Of a stretch of DNA of 64,000 nt, positions 41,960 to 51,023 are shown piece by piece. Below the pieces are notes generated by a model. The model was not told where the DNA came from. It made no database searches and saw only the letters and a list, made by a program, of their open reading frames with translations. Origin of the DNA: Limnochorda sp. L945t (GTDB lineage: Bacteria > Bacillota > Limnochordia > Limnochordales > Geochordaceae); the NCBI RefSeq assembly GCF_035593305.1, contig NZ_CP141615.1, positions 310,001-374,000 of the forward strand. The letters run 5' to 3'. Position numbers and translations under genes: made by a program. Numbering within the stretch: position 1 is the first letter of the stretch; the number at the start of each line of letters is the position of its first letter.

Positions 41960-41985
41960 GGCCGTAAGGAAGGCGGTGACGGGCG

Positions 41986-42387
41986 ATGCCGGAGCCAACG
42001 AGGCGCCGGACGACGCGGGTGCGCCATCGGGAACGGAAGAACATCCCGTCGGGCGTGGCCCACATCAAGTCGACGTTCAACAATACGACGGTGACCATCA
42101 CGGACAAGCAGGGTAACGTGATCGCGTGGGCAAGCGCCGGCACGATGGGCTTCAAGGGCTCCCGCAAGGGAACGCCCTACGCGGCGGGCCTGGCCGGCGA
42201 GGCTGCCGCGCGGGCGGCGATGGAGCATGGGATGCGAGAGGTCGAGGTGTGGGTGCGGGGCCCGGGCTCCGGCCGCGAGACCGCCATCCGATCGCTGCAG
42301 GCGGTGGGGCTCGAGGTCACGGCGATCCGCGACGTCACTCCCATCCCGCACAACGGCTGCCGCCCTCCAAAGCGCCGCCGGGTCTGA
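41986..42387 (+). CDS. rpsK: Small ribosomal subunit protein uS11
   Basis: S11 forms the 30S platform. The 133-residue protein contains [60 protein letters not shown] and the invariant end [16 protein letters not shown]. The start is ATG 41986. It lies 26 nt after rpsM and 61 nt before rpsD. Confidence 0.98.
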   Translation: MPEPTRRRTTRVRHRERKNIPSGVAHIKSTFNNTTVTITDKQGNVIAWASAGTMGFKGSRKGTPYAAGLAGEAAARAAMEHGMREVEVWVRGPGSGRETAIRSLQAVGLEVTAIRDVTPIPHNGCRPPKRRRV

Positions 42388-42448
42388 GCGGGTGGCGGGC
42401 TACCCGGCGAGTGCCTTCGAAGAGCAGGAGAGGTGAAGGTCTTCGCAT

Positions 42449-43075
42449 ATGGGACGCTATTCGGGCTCGGTATGCCGGCTGTGCCGGCGGGAGGGCGTCA
42501 AGCTCTTCCTCAAGGGTGAGCGCTGCTACTCCGAAAAGTGTGCCGTCGAACGGCGCAATTATGCACCGGGCCAGCATGGCCAGGCTCGGCGCAAGAGCAC
42601 GGAGTACGGGCTGCATTTGCGCGAAAAGCAGCGGCTGCGCCGTTATTACGGCGTGATGGAGCGCCAGTTCCGGCGCTACTTCCGGGTAGCGGCCAAGCGC
42701 AAGGGGGTAACGGGCGACGCCCTGTTGCAGCAGCTCGAGCTGCGGCTGGACAACGTGGTATACCGCCTGGGCCTGGCCGTCTCCCGCCCGCAGGCACGCC
42801 AGCTGGTGAGCCACGGGCACTTCACCGTCAACGGCAGGCGCGTGGACGTGCCCTCGTACCCTCTCAGGCCTGGCGACGTGGTAGGGGTACGGGAGGGGAG
42901 CCGGGATCTGGCGCTGATCCGGGAGAACGCGGCGGCGGCCGCTTCCCGGGGCTTGCCGACCTGGCTCGAGTTCTCCGCAGACCGGCTGGAGGGAAGGGTG
43001 CTCGCGGTGCCGGCGCGGGAGCAGATCGATGCCCCGGTGCAGGAGCAGCTGGTCGTCGAGCACTACTCCCGCTGA
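42449..43075 (+). CDS. rpsD: Small ribosomal subunit protein uS4, zinc form
   Basis: S4 is a primary 16S rRNA binder and a fidelity factor. The 208-residue protein begins [20 protein letters not shown], with further cysteines in [16 protein letters not shown], giving the four-cysteine zinc site. The S4 RNA-binding domain follows: [40 protein letters not shown]. Start ATG 42449 follows AGGAGAGG. It is followed by rpoA after 33 nt. Confidence 0.98.
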   Translation: MGRYSGSVCRLCRREGVKLFLKGERCYSEKCAVERRNYAPGQHGQARRKSTEYGLHLREKQRLRRYYGVMERQFRRYFRVAAKRKGVTGDALLQQLELRLDNVVYRLGLAVSRPQARQLVSHGHFTVNGRRVDVPSYPLRPGDVVGVREGSRDLALIRENAAAAASRGLPTWLEFSADRLEGRVLAVPAREQIDAPVQEQLVVEHYSR

Positions 43076-43108
43076 GCGCCGGAGAGTGCGACGGGAGGCA
43101 GGGATAAC

Positions 43109-44068
43109 ATGGCGGTGGCGCTGGAGCTGGATCGCGAACGCCCCTCCATTCAGGCCCAGGACGTGACCGACGTCTACGGCAAGTTCGTGGTGGAGCCTCT
43201 CGAGCGGGGGTACGGCATCACGCTGGGCAACTCCCTCCGGCGCGTCCTGATGTCGTCGCTGCCGGGGGCTGCTGTCTCCACCATCCGCATCGATGGAGTC
43301 TTGCACGAGTTTTCCCACGTCCCCGGCGTGCTGGAGGACGTGACGGACATCATCCTCAACGTGAAGAACCTCGTGGTGCGGCTCCACGGGGACGGGCCGG
43401 TCACGGCCCGGCTGGAGGCGTCGGAAGAGGGGCCGGTCCTGGCGAGGCAGATCCAGGTAGGGCCGGAGGTCGAGGTGCTCAATCCCGACCTGCGGATCGC
43501 CACCCTGGAGAAGGGCGGCCATCTCTCCATGGAGATGACCATCGTGAAGGGCCACGGGTGGGTGCCGGCCGAGCGCAACAAGGAGCCGGGGCAGCCCATC
43601 GGGGTGATAGCGGTCGACTCCATCTTCAACCCGGTGCGGAAAGTCAACTACACGGTCGAGAACACCCGGGTCGGGCAGCGCACCGACTTCGATCGGCTGG
43701 TGCTCGAGGTCTGGACCAACGGGACCATCGGCCCGGTGGACGCGGTCGCCTCTGCCGCGCGGATGCTCGTCCAGCACCTGGACTTGTTCACCTCCTTGAC
43801 GACCGCGCAGTCGCCGGCTCCGGCGCCGGAGAGCCCGCAGGAACGAGAGCGCAACCGGCTCCTGGAGATGCCCATCGAGGAGCTCAACCTGTCGGTGCGC
43901 TCGTACAACTGCTTGAAGAGGGCCGGCATCGACACGGTTCAGGAGCTCACCCGCAAGACGGAAGAGGACATGATGCGGGTGCGCAATCTCGGCAAGAAGT
44001 CGCTGCAGGAAGTGAAGGAGAAGCTCGCCCAGCTGGGGCTCTCCCTGCGCAAGTCGGACGAGGAGTAG
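43109..44068 (+). CDS. rpoA: DNA-directed RNA polymerase subunit alpha
   Basis: The alpha subunit nucleates polymerase assembly and contacts UP elements and activators. The N-terminal domain has [40 protein letters not shown] and [20 protein letters not shown]; the C-terminal domain begins near [20 protein letters not shown] and contains [20 protein letters not shown] and [20 protein letters not shown]. At 319 residues it has standard length and no tail, unlike beta and beta prime. The start is ATG 43109. It is followed by rplQ after 14 nt. Confidence 0.98.
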   Translation: MAVALELDRERPSIQAQDVTDVYGKFVVEPLERGYGITLGNSLRRVLMSSLPGAAVSTIRIDGVLHEFSHVPGVLEDVTDIILNVKNLVVRLHGDGPVTARLEASEEGPVLARQIQVGPEVEVLNPDLRIATLEKGGHLSMEMTIVKGHGWVPAERNKEPGQPIGVIAVDSIFNPVRKVNYTVENTRVGQRTDFDRLVLEVWTNGTIGPVDAVASAARMLVQHLDLFTSLTTAQSPAPAPESPQERERNRLLEMPIEELNLSVRSYNCLKRAGIDTVQELTRKTEEDMMRVRNLGKKSLQEVKEKLAQLGLSLRKSDEE

Positions 44069-44082
44069 CGGGGGAAACATCG

Positions 44083-44421
44083 GTGAAGGCGCGCAAGCTC
44101 GACAGGCGGATCGATCACCGGCGGTGGCTCTTCCGCCACCTGGTCACCCAGGTGGTGCTGAGGGGGCGGGTGCGTACCACGCTCGCCAAGGCGAAGGCGG
44201 TGCGGCCCATCGCCGAACATATGGTCACGCTCGCCAAGCGGGGCGACCTCCACGCCCGCCGGCAGGCGGCCGCGTTCCTGACCGATCGTGAGGCGCTGCG
44301 CAAGCTTTTCGCGGAGGTGGGGCCCAAGTACGCCGGGCGGCAAGGGGGCTATCTGCGGATCGTGCGTCTGGGCCCGCGGCGCGGGGACGCGGCCCCCATG
44401 TCGATCATCGAGTGGGTGTGA
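44083..44421 (+). CDS. rplQ: Large ribosomal subunit protein bL17
   Basis: L17 lies at the tunnel exit. The 112-residue protein starts at GTG 44083: [40 protein letters not shown] and [20 protein letters not shown] are conserved. The first residues are slightly shorter than the common MRHRKLGR form. It ends the alpha operon and is followed 60 nt later by the ECF transporter genes without a visible terminator. Confidence 0.96.
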   Translation: MKARKLDRRIDHRRWLFRHLVTQVVLRGRVRTTLAKAKAVRPIAEHMVTLAKRGDLHARRQAAAFLTDREALRKLFAEVGPKYAGRQGGYLRIVRLGPRRGDAAPMSIIEWV

Positions 44422-44481
44422 CGGCGGGCTCCATGGAAGGTCGCCAACGAGGACGACGCCGGGCATCTGCAGGGGTGGGAA

Positions 44482-45342
44482 ATGGCTGACGCGCTCCTCG
44501 ACGTGCAGGAGGTCAGCTTCTCGTACGCCGCCGGAGGTGCCACCCCGGCGGTTGGCGCGCTCTCAGGGGTGAGCCTGAGGGTGCGGCGGGGGGAGTTCGT
44601 CGCCATCGTCGGACCCAACGGCTCCGGCAAGTCTACCCTGGCCCGCCATCTCAACGGGCTGTTGGTGCCGCAGCAGGGGCGGGTCCTGGTCGACGGGATG
44701 GATACGCGGGATCCGGCTGCCGTTTGGGAGATCCGCCGGCGCGTCGGCATGGTCTTCCAGAACCCCGACAACCAGCTGGTGGCCACGACGGTCGAGGAGG
44801 ACGTGGCGTTCGGCCCGGAAAACCTGGGCATTGCGCACCCGGAGCTGGGTCAGCGGGTCGAGTGGGCGCTGGACGTGGTGGGGATGAGCGCGTTTCGCCG
44901 CCATGCGCCCCACCGGCTCTCGGGCGGGCAGAAGCAGCGGGTCGCGATCGCCGGTGTGCTGGCCATGCGCCCCTCGTGCATCGTGCTGGACGAACCGACC
45001 TCCATGCTGGACCCCGAGGGCCAGCAGGAGGTGATGGACGCGCTCGTGGAGCTGCGACGGAAGCTGGGCGTGGCCGTCGTGCTGATCACCCACCGCATGA
45101 GGGAAGCGGCGCTGGCCGACCGGGTCGTGGTGATGCACCAGGGCCGGATCCTGCACGAAGGCTCCCCCGGCGCGGTTTTCCAACAGGCCGACCTGTTGCG
45201 CCGCCTGGGCCTCGACCTGCCGCCGGCCATCGCTCTGGCGGAACGGCTGCGCCGGTTGGGCGTCGACGTCCCCGCCGCCATCCTGACCCCCCGGGAACTG
45301 GTGGAGTGGCTGTGCTCCCCCTCATCCGTGTCCGCCACCTGA
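44482..45342 (+). CDS. ecfA1: Energy-coupling factor transporter ATPase EcfA1
   Basis: One of two ATPases that power vitamin uptake by group II ECF transporters. Walker A is GPNGSGKSTLARHL; the Q-loop region is FQNPDNQLVATTVEEDVAFG, the family signature; the ABC signature is LSGGQKQRVAIAG; Walker B is CIVLDEPTSMLD, followed by the switch histidine in VLITHRM. The 286-residue protein starts at ATG 44482. Its stop lies 31 nt inside ecfA2. ECF genes after rplQ are typical of Bacillota. Confidence 0.96.
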   Translation: MADALLDVQEVSFSYAAGGATPAVGALSGVSLRVRRGEFVAIVGPNGSGKSTLARHLNGLLVPQQGRVLVDGMDTRDPAAVWEIRRRVGMVFQNPDNQLVATTVEEDVAFGPENLGIAHPELGQRVEWALDVVGMSAFRRHAPHRLSGGQKQRVAIAGVLAMRPSCIVLDEPTSMLDPEGQQEVMDALVELRRKLGVAVVLITHRMREAALADRVVVMHQGRILHEGSPGAVFQQADLLRRLGLDLPPAIALAERLRRLGVDVPAAILTPRELVEWLCSPSSVSAT

Positions 45343-46253
45343 GTTATACCTACCTCGCCCACACCCCCATGGCGGTGGCGGCTCTCCATGACGTCTCGTT
45401 CGACGTGGAGGCGGGAGAGTTCGTCGCCATCCTGGGGCCGACCGGGTCCGGCAAGTCCACCCTGGTGCAGCACCTCAACGGGCTGCTGCGCCCCCGCCCG
45501 GGAACGGTCTGGGTGAACGGCCAGGACCTGGGCGACCGGCGCACGGACCTCCGCAAAGTGCGGGTGCAGGTGGGGCTGCTCTTCCAGTACCCGGAACACC
45601 AGCTCTTCGAGGAGACGGTCTTCCAGGACGTGGCCTTCGGCCCCAGGTCGATGGGCCTTGCTCCCGACGAAGTCGAGCAGCGGGTGCGCCGCGCCCTGGC
45701 GTGGGTGGGGCTGGATGCCGACGAACTGGGAGGCCGTTCGCCTTTCGAGCTGTCCGGAGGGCAGAAGCGGCGCGTGGCGATGGCAGGTGTGCTGGCGCTG
45801 GGCTGCCAGGCGCTGGTGTTGGACGAGCCGACCGCCGGTCTCGACCCGGGGGGCCGCCGGGAGTTGCTGGATCTGCTCGTGCGGCTCAACCGGCGCGGCA
45901 TGACCATCGTGATGGTGACCCATGACATGGACGAGGCGGCCCGGGTGGCCCGCCGGGCACTGGTGCTGGCGGACGGGCGCGTCGTGGCCGACGCGCCGGT
46001 GCGAGAGCTGTTCGCCGGCAGCAGGGAGTTGCTGCAACGGTACGGGCTGGACGTCCCCGCGGTCGTCGACATCCTTCACCAGTTGCGGGCCCGAGGAGCG
46101 CCCGTGCGGGTGGACCGGCTCACCGTCGACGAGGCGGCCCGCGAGATAGCGGCATGGAAGCTGGGAAGGCCTGCGACCGTTCGAGACGGGGTGCGGGAAG
46201 GAGGTGCGGGTCCTGCTCGCCGACATCACCATCGGCCAGTACGTCGCGGGTGA
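45312..46253 (+). CDS. ecfA2: Energy-coupling factor transporter ATPase EcfA2
   Basis: The second ECF ATPase. Walker A is GPTGSGKSTLVQHL; the Q-loop segment is FQYPEHQLFEETVFQDVAFG; the signature is LSGGQKRRVAMAG; Walker B is ALVLDEPTAGLD; the switch region is VMVTHDMDEAARV. Start GTG 45312 has GTGGAG 6 nt upstream; GTG 45306 is an alternative. The protein has 313 residues, with a basic, histidine-containing C-terminal end (GPARRHHHRPVRRG) produced by the 50-nt overlap with ecfT. Confidence 0.95.
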   Translation: MLPLIRVRHLSYTYLAHTPMAVAALHDVSFDVEAGEFVAILGPTGSGKSTLVQHLNGLLRPRPGTVWVNGQDLGDRRTDLRKVRVQVGLLFQYPEHQLFEETVFQDVAFGPRSMGLAPDEVEQRVRRALAWVGLDADELGGRSPFELSGGQKRRVAMAGVLALGCQALVLDEPTAGLDPGGRRELLDLLVRLNRRGMTIVMVTHDMDEAARVARRALVLADGRVVADAPVRELFAGSRELLQRYGLDVPAVVDILHQLRARGAPVRVDRLTVDEAAREIAAWKLGRPATVRDGVREGGAGPARRHHHRPVRRG

Positions 46254-47004
46254 CTCGTTCTTGCACCGGCTCGATCCCCGGACCAAGATCGGGATGACCA
46301 CCGTGTTCGTCGTGGTCATGTTCGTCATCCGTACCTGGTGGGGATACCTTGCCGGGGCGCTGGCCGTGGCCGCGAGCCTGGCCGTCGCCCGTCTCTCCCC
46401 GCGATGGGTCCTCCGGGGCCTGCGCCCGATCGTGGTGCTCATCGCCATCAGCACCCTCCTCAACGCCTTTTGGACCGAGGGTACGGTCATCTGGGAGTGG
46501 GGCCCTCTGCACCTGACCGCCGAAGGGCTCAACAAGGCCGCCATGCTGGGCGTACGGCTGGTGTTGCTGGTCGCCGGGGCTGCCGTGCTCACCCTGACCA
46601 CCAGCCCTATCGACCTGACCGACGCCCTGCAGCGCCTGTTGCGCCCCACCCGGCGGCTCGGGGTGCCGGCGCACGAGCTGGCGATGATGATGAGCATCGC
46701 GCTGCGCTTCGTACCCACGTTGATGGAAGAGGCCGACCGCATCATGAAGGCGCAGATGGCGAGGGGTGCCGCGTTCGACAGGGGAGGGCTCGTCGCGCGG
46801 GCCCGGAGTCTCATCCCGCTCTTGGTGCCGCTGTTCGTGAGCGCCTTCCGGCGCGCCGACGAGCTGGCGCTGGCCATGGAGGCCCGCTGCTATCGCGGGG
46901 GCGAGGGCCGCACCAAATTCCGGGTGCTCCACATGGCCCGGGCAGACTGGACCACGCTGGTGCTCTTCACCGCTGCCGCCGCCGGCGTCGCCGTCTGGCT
47001 GTAA
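46204..47004 (+). CDS. ecfT: Energy-coupling factor transporter transmembrane protein EcfT
   Basis: EcfT couples the two ATPases to exchangeable substrate-binding S components. The N-terminus IGQYVAGDSFLHRLDPRTKI is typical, about five hydrophobic segments follow, and the coupling helices with alanine-arginine-glycine motifs are seen as KAQMARGAAFDRGG and AMEARCYRGGEGR. The GTG at 46204 sits directly on the AAGGAG sequence, so initiation three codons later at CTG 46213, 6-7 nt from AGGAGGTG, is possible. No S component is encoded in the window, so the substrates are unknown. Confidence 0.95.
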   Translation: MRVLLADITIGQYVAGDSFLHRLDPRTKIGMTTVFVVVMFVIRTWWGYLAGALAVAASLAVARLSPRWVLRGLRPIVVLIAISTLLNAFWTEGTVIWEWGPLHLTAEGLNKAAMLGVRLVLLVAGAAVLTLTTSPIDLTDALQRLLRPTRRLGVPAHELAMMMSIALRFVPTLMEEADRIMKAQMARGAAFDRGGLVARARSLIPLLVPLFVSAFRRADELALAMEARCYRGGEGRTKFRVLHMARADWTTLVLFTAAAAGVAVWL

Positions 47005-47016
47005 CGGAGCGACGCG

Positions 47017-47910
47017 ATGAGGACGCTGAGGCTCGTGGTCCAGTACGACGGGACCGGGCTGTACGGGTTCCAGCGCCAGAAGGACCCCAGTCGCCCGACG
47101 GTACAGGGGTTGCTGGAAGCTGCCCTGGCCGGCGTACTGGGGGAGCCGACGGCGGCGACGGCGGCGGGACGCACGGACGCGGGGGTGCACGCTACGGGGC
47201 AGGTCGTCCACGTCCGTACCGCGCATACCATCCCGGCTCAACGTCTCGCGGCGGCGCTCAACCACCGGCTCCCTCCCTCGGTGCGGGTGGTGCAGGCCGA
47301 GGAGGCGCCTGCGGGGTTCCACGCCCGCCGGGATGCCACGAGCCGGGTTTACTGCTACCATCTCTTCCTCCACCGCTACCCGTCGGCCATGCTGGAGCGC
47401 TTCGCGTGGCGGATCGAGCGTCCCGTCGACCTCGGCCTGATGCAGGCCCTGGCGGACCAGCTCCCGGGGCGCCGCCGATGGGACCTCTTCGGAAGCCCGC
47501 TCGGAGCAGGGCAGTCGCCTGTGCGCACCCTCTTCGGCTGCCGGGTGGACACGATGGAGCTGGGCCCGGGGCGAGGGCGGCTCGTACGGGTCTGCTTCGA
47601 AGCCGATGCGTACCTGTACCGCATGGTGCGTCGCCTGATCGGCGCCCTCGTGCAGGTTGGCACCGGGGAGCTGCTGCCCGCGGCCGTCCTCGGCGCGCTG
47701 GCGTGGGCCGACCGGGGCGCGACGGGCGAGCAGCCGGGCCCCCCGCCCAAAGGCTGGTCGCCGGCCCGGGCGCCCGCCGCGCCGGCGGCCGGTCTCACGC
47801 TCGTCCACGTCAACTACGCGCCCGCTCCGTGCGGGTGGGGCTGTTGCGGGGGGATCCTTGACACGCTGCTCGGCGTTTGGCTAGAATGGCCGCGTGGCTG
47901 CGCCCGCTAG
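47017..47910 (+). CDS. truA: tRNA pseudouridine(38-40) synthase TruA
   Basis: TruA converts uridines 38-40 of tRNA to pseudouridine. The catalytic segment AAGRTDAGVHATGQVVHV contains the essential aspartate; LVVQYDGTGLYGFQRQKDPS and YLYRMVRRLIGALVQVGTGE are also conserved. The 297-residue protein exceeds the usual 245-270: after VHVNYAPAP an unusual end (CGWGCCGG and onward) continues through the promoter of rplM. It is therefore likely that the last 25-30 residues are not functionally constrained. The start is ATG 47017. It follows ecfT by 12 nt. Confidence 0.95.
   Translation: MRTLRLVVQYDGTGLYGFQRQKDPSRPTVQGLLEAALAGVLGEPTAATAAGRTDAGVHATGQVVHVRTAHTIPAQRLAAALNHRLPPSVRVVQAEEAPAGFHARRDATSRVYCYHLFLHRYPSAMLERFAWRIERPVDLGLMQALADQLPGRRRWDLFGSPLGAGQSPVRTLFGCRVDTMELGPGRGRLVRVCFEADAYLYRMVRRLIGALVQVGTGELLPAAVLGALAWADRGATGEQPGPPPKGWSPARAPAAPAAGLTLVHVNYAPAPCGWGCCGGILDTLLGVWLEWPRGCAR
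47858..47887 (+). promoter_or_regulatory. Promoter of rplM-rpsI inside the end of truA
   Basis: TTGACA (47858-47863), 18 nt, TAGAAT (47882-47887). The predicted start near 47894 is about 53 nt before rplM. The site lies within the last codons of truA. Confidence 0.8.
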
Positions 47911-47946
47911 CGGCCCCTTTTCCATGGAGAGGAATCATCGCAAGCC

Positions 47947-48390
47947 ATGCCCGTCAATCGTTCCGAAACCGTGATGGCAAGGCCGCAGGAGACCCGGCCG
48001 CGCTGGTACGTGGTCGACGCAAGAGGCCAGGTGCTGGGGCGGCTTGCCACGCGCATCGCCACCATCTTGCGGGGCAAGCACAAGCCCTCGTTCACCCCCC
48101 ATACCGACACGGGGGACTTCGTCATCGTGATCAACGCGGCCCAGGTGAAGGTAACGGGCCGCAAGCTGGACCAAAAAGTGTACAAGCATCACTCGCTCCA
48201 TCCTGGCGGGCTCAAGACCGAGACGCTGCGCAGCTTGCTCGCCAGGCGGCCGACCGAGGTCGTCCGCCGCGCGGTATGGGGCATGCTGCCGCACACGCCG
48301 ATGGGGCGCCGGCAAATCAAGAAGCTCAAGGTGTACGCAGGTCCCGATCATCCCCATGCAGCTCAGCAACCCGAGCCGTTGAAAGTGTGA
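47947..48390 (+). CDS. rplM: Large ribosomal subunit protein uL13
   Basis: L13 is an early 50S assembly protein. Conserved segments are [40 protein letters not shown] and [20 protein letters not shown] followed by [10 protein letters not shown]. The start is ATG 47947; ATG 47974 is an internal alternative that would give the more usual N-terminus. The 147-residue length is near normal. It is paired with rpsI 12 nt downstream and driven by the promoter inside truA. Confidence 0.97.
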   Translation: MPVNRSETVMARPQETRPRWYVVDARGQVLGRLATRIATILRGKHKPSFTPHTDTGDFVIVINAAQVKVTGRKLDQKVYKHHSLHPGGLKTETLRSLLARRPTEVVRRAVWGMLPHTPMGRRQIKKLKVYAGPDHPHAAQQPEPLKV

Positions 48391-48402
48391 GGTGACCCCG
48401 TT

Positions 48403-48816
48403 TTGGCACTGGCAGTCGAGGGCGCATCGCCCCTGGTGCTGGCCACCGGCCGGCGCAAGGAGTCGGTCGCGCGGGTGCGGCTCGTCAGCGGGACGGGCCG
48501 GATCCTGGTCAACGGGCAAGACTTCCAGGAGTACTTCAAAGGCCGGCCCGGGCTCCTGGCGCTGGTGCAGCGCCCTCTGACCGAGGTGGGAGCGCGCGAG
48601 GCGTTCGACGTGCACGCCAACGTGTACGGAGGGGGCGTATCCGGGCAGGCGGGTGCCGTGGCGCACGCCCTGGCGCGCGCCCTGCAGACCCTGGATCCGT
48701 CGTGGCGCCCGCCGCTCAAGGCGGCCGGATTGCTGCGCCGCGACCCGCGCATGAAGGAGCGCCGCAAGTACGGCCTCAAGAAGGCTCGCAAGGCGCCCCA
48801 GTACTCCAAGCGCTGA
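48403..48816 (+). CDS. rpsI: Small ribosomal subunit protein uS9
   Basis: S9 reaches the P-site tRNA with its C-terminal tail. The 137-residue protein has [40 protein letters not shown] and the basic end [18 protein letters not shown], which is complete. Start TTG 48403 follows GAGGTGACC. The glycosidase gene begins only 17 nt after its stop with no terminator. Confidence 0.97.
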   Translation: MALAVEGASPLVLATGRRKESVARVRLVSGTGRILVNGQDFQEYFKGRPGLLALVQRPLTEVGAREAFDVHANVYGGGVSGQAGAVAHALARALQTLDPSWRPPLKAAGLLRRDPRMKERRKYGLKKARKAPQYSKR

Positions 48817-48833
48817 GCGGTCCGTAGCGGGCG

Positions 48834-51023
48834 GTGCCCATGGTCCTCAAGGAGGGCGGGCTTTTCGCGGTTCTCACGCCCGAGGGAGAGTGCCCCGGAG
48901 AGGGCGCCCTCGGGCTTTATTTTCGCGATACCCGCTACGTGCACCGCTACCGGGTCTCCCTGGGCGATACGGACGGCCTCGCTTTGCTCGGATCGGGCCA
49001 GGAGGCGCCTTACGTGGCCCGGTTGTTCGCTACCAGCGCCGGCCGGACGCCCGGCAGGCCCATCCCCTCGCATGCCGTCGCCGTGTGGCGCACGCTGGTC
49101 GTCACCGGCTCGGCGTGGATGGAGCGGACCCGGCTGACCAACCACCACTACGCACCCCTCCACCTGCGCTGGCGGGTCGACCTGGGCAGCGACTTCGGCG
49201 ACATGATGGGCATCCGTACGGGGCAGACGAGCATCCGCGGGCACCTGGAGCCGCCCCGGGCCATCGAGGGTGACCGGTGGGCCCTGGGCTACCGGGGCGC
49301 CGACGGGGTGGCGCGCCATCTGGTCTGCTCTTTTTCCGGCGGAGCCGAGGTCCGTCCCGGCGGCGAAGGCAGCCTGGTGGCCGAGTGGGCGATGGTGCTC
49401 GAGCCGGGCCAGACCTTCACCCTCGTGACGTGGATGGCCCCGCACGAGGGCTCCGGTCCGCTCCCCGCCCCTTCCCGTTCGCTGGAAGACGAGGTGGACC
49501 AGGCCCTGGAGCGCGACGGGGAGGGTTACGCCGCCTGGCAAGCTGCGACGGCAGGCGTCCGCACCTCCTGCGAAGCGCTCAACCGCCTGCTGGAGAGAGG
49601 CGCCCAGGACATCCGGGCGCTGGTGAGCGACTTCGGGGAAGGGCCGTTTCCGGTCGCGGGCATCCCGTGGTTTGCGGTGCCCTTCGGGCGGGACAGCCTC
49701 TGGACCGCCTACTTCCTGCTCCCGTACGCGCCCCAGGTGGCCCGCGCAGTCCTGCGGACCCTGGCCCGCTACCAGGCCGCCGCGGACGACCCGTGGACCG
49801 ATGCGGAGCCGGGGAAGATCTTGCACGAACTGCGCTTCGGCGAGCTGGTGCGCCTCGGGGTCCTCCCGCACAAGCCCTACTACGGCAGCGTGGACGCCAC
49901 TCCCCTGTTCGCGGCCCTGGCGGCGGACTTCACCCGCCGTGCCGCCGATCGGGACGGGTGGCTAGCCCTCGAAGGGCCGGTGCGGGCGGCCCTCGACTGG
50001 ATGGATCGGTTCGGCGACCTCGACGGAGACGGCTTCCTGGAGTACCGGCGGCGCTCTCCTGCCGGGCTCGACAATCAAGGCTGGAAGGATGCCCACGACT
50101 CCGTCTGGCACGCCGACGGCCAGCTGGCCGTCGGCCCCATTGCGCTGGTGGAGGTCCAGGCGTATCGTTACCGGGCTCTCAGGGGCCTTGCCCACCTGCT
50201 TTCTCTCCTGGGGCATCAACCCGAGGCTCGGCGGCTCGAGGCCCAAGCGCAGGAGCTGGCCCGGCGGTGGGACGAGGCATTCTGGATGCCCCGGCTCCGG
50301 TTTTACGCCCATGCGCTGGACGGAGCGGGGCGGCCGGTGGAGGTCATCACCTCCAACCCCGCGCATGCGCTCTGGGCCGGGATCGTACCGGAGGAGCGGG
50401 CGCCTCACGTGGCGGCCCACCTGCTGGGGCCGGAGCTGTTTTCCGGCTGGGGTTTGCGCACCGTGGCCTCCGGCCAGGCGCGCTTCAACCCCATGAGCTA
50501 TCACAACGGCTCGGTCTGGCCCCACGACACGGCCATCGCCGCGGGCGGGCTCAGCACCTACGGGTTTGGCGGCATGGCGAGCCGGCTGGCCCGCTCCGTC
50601 GTGGAGTCCTCCCGCTTTTTCCCCGACGCCCGCCTGCCCGAGCTCTTCTGCGGGTTCAGCGCCTCCATGGGGCCGCCTGTGCCGTACCCCACCGCGTGCT
50701 CGCCCCAGGCCTGGGCAGCGGCGGCTCCGTTTCAGCTGGTATCGGCGCTGCTCGGGCTGGAGGTGGACGGGATGGCCCGCACCGTGCGGCTCCATGACCG
50801 CATCCCCGCGTGGCTGGGGGAGGTCATCATCGAGCGGCTGGCCGTGGCCGACGCGCTCGTGGACGTCCGGGTACGGCCCTGCTCCGGCCAGGTTACCCCG
50901 CCAGGCGGCGGCGACCCGGACCGCATGGTGGAGGCCGAGGTGCACCTCAGCGACCGCTCGGTTCGCCTCCTTCGGACGGCAGCGGAGCGCCAGCGCCTCC
51001 GCCCGGCTCGGCCGGTGCCGTGA
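48834..51023 (+). CDS. Glycogen-debranching-type six-hairpin glycosidase (amylo-alpha-1,6-glucosidase-like)
   Basis: The 729-residue protein has an N-terminal beta domain of the debranching-enzyme type (about 1-210: VLKEGGLFAVLTPEG, GLYFRDTRYVHRYRVSLGD, WRVDLGSDFGDMMGIR) and an alpha/alpha-barrel catalytic domain (about 240-640: WFAVPFGRDSLWTAYFLLP, GLDNQGWKDAHDSVWHADG, NPMSYHNGSVWPHDTAIAA). This matches proteins annotated as amylo-alpha-1,6-glucosidases or glycogen debranching enzymes; the actual substrate is unproven. No signal peptide is seen. It starts 17 nt after rpsI (GTG 48834 or ATG 48840) and overlaps the convergent penicillin-binding-protein gene by 77 nt. Confidence 0.85.
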   Translation: MPMVLKEGGLFAVLTPEGECPGEGALGLYFRDTRYVHRYRVSLGDTDGLALLGSGQEAPYVARLFATSAGRTPGRPIPSHAVAVWRTLVVTGSAWMERTRLTNHHYAPLHLRWRVDLGSDFGDMMGIRTGQTSIRGHLEPPRAIEGDRWALGYRGADGVARHLVCSFSGGAEVRPGGEGSLVAEWAMVLEPGQTFTLVTWMAPHEGSGPLPAPSRSLEDEVDQALERDGEGYAAWQAATAGVRTSCEALNRLLERGAQDIRALVSDFGEGPFPVAGIPWFAVPFGRDSLWTAYFLLPYAPQVARAVLRTLARYQAAADDPWTDAEPGKILHELRFGELVRLGVLPHKPYYGSVDATPLFAALAADFTRRAADRDGWLALEGPVRAALDWMDRFGDLDGDGFLEYRRRSPAGLDNQGWKDAHDSVWHADGQLAVGPIALVEVQAYRYRALRGLAHLLSLLGHQPEARRLEAQAQELARRWDEAFWMPRLRFYAHALDGAGRPVEVITSNPAHALWAGIVPEERAPHVAAHLLGPELFSGWGLRTVASGQARFNPMSYHNGSVWPHDTAIAAGGLSTYGFGGMASRLARSVVESSRFFPDARLPELFCGFSASMGPPVPYPTACSPQAWAAAAPFQLVSALLGLEVDGMARTVRLHDRIPAWLGEVIIERLAVADALVDVRVRPCSGQVTPPGGGDPDRMVEAEVHLSDRSVRLLRTAAERQRLRPARPVP

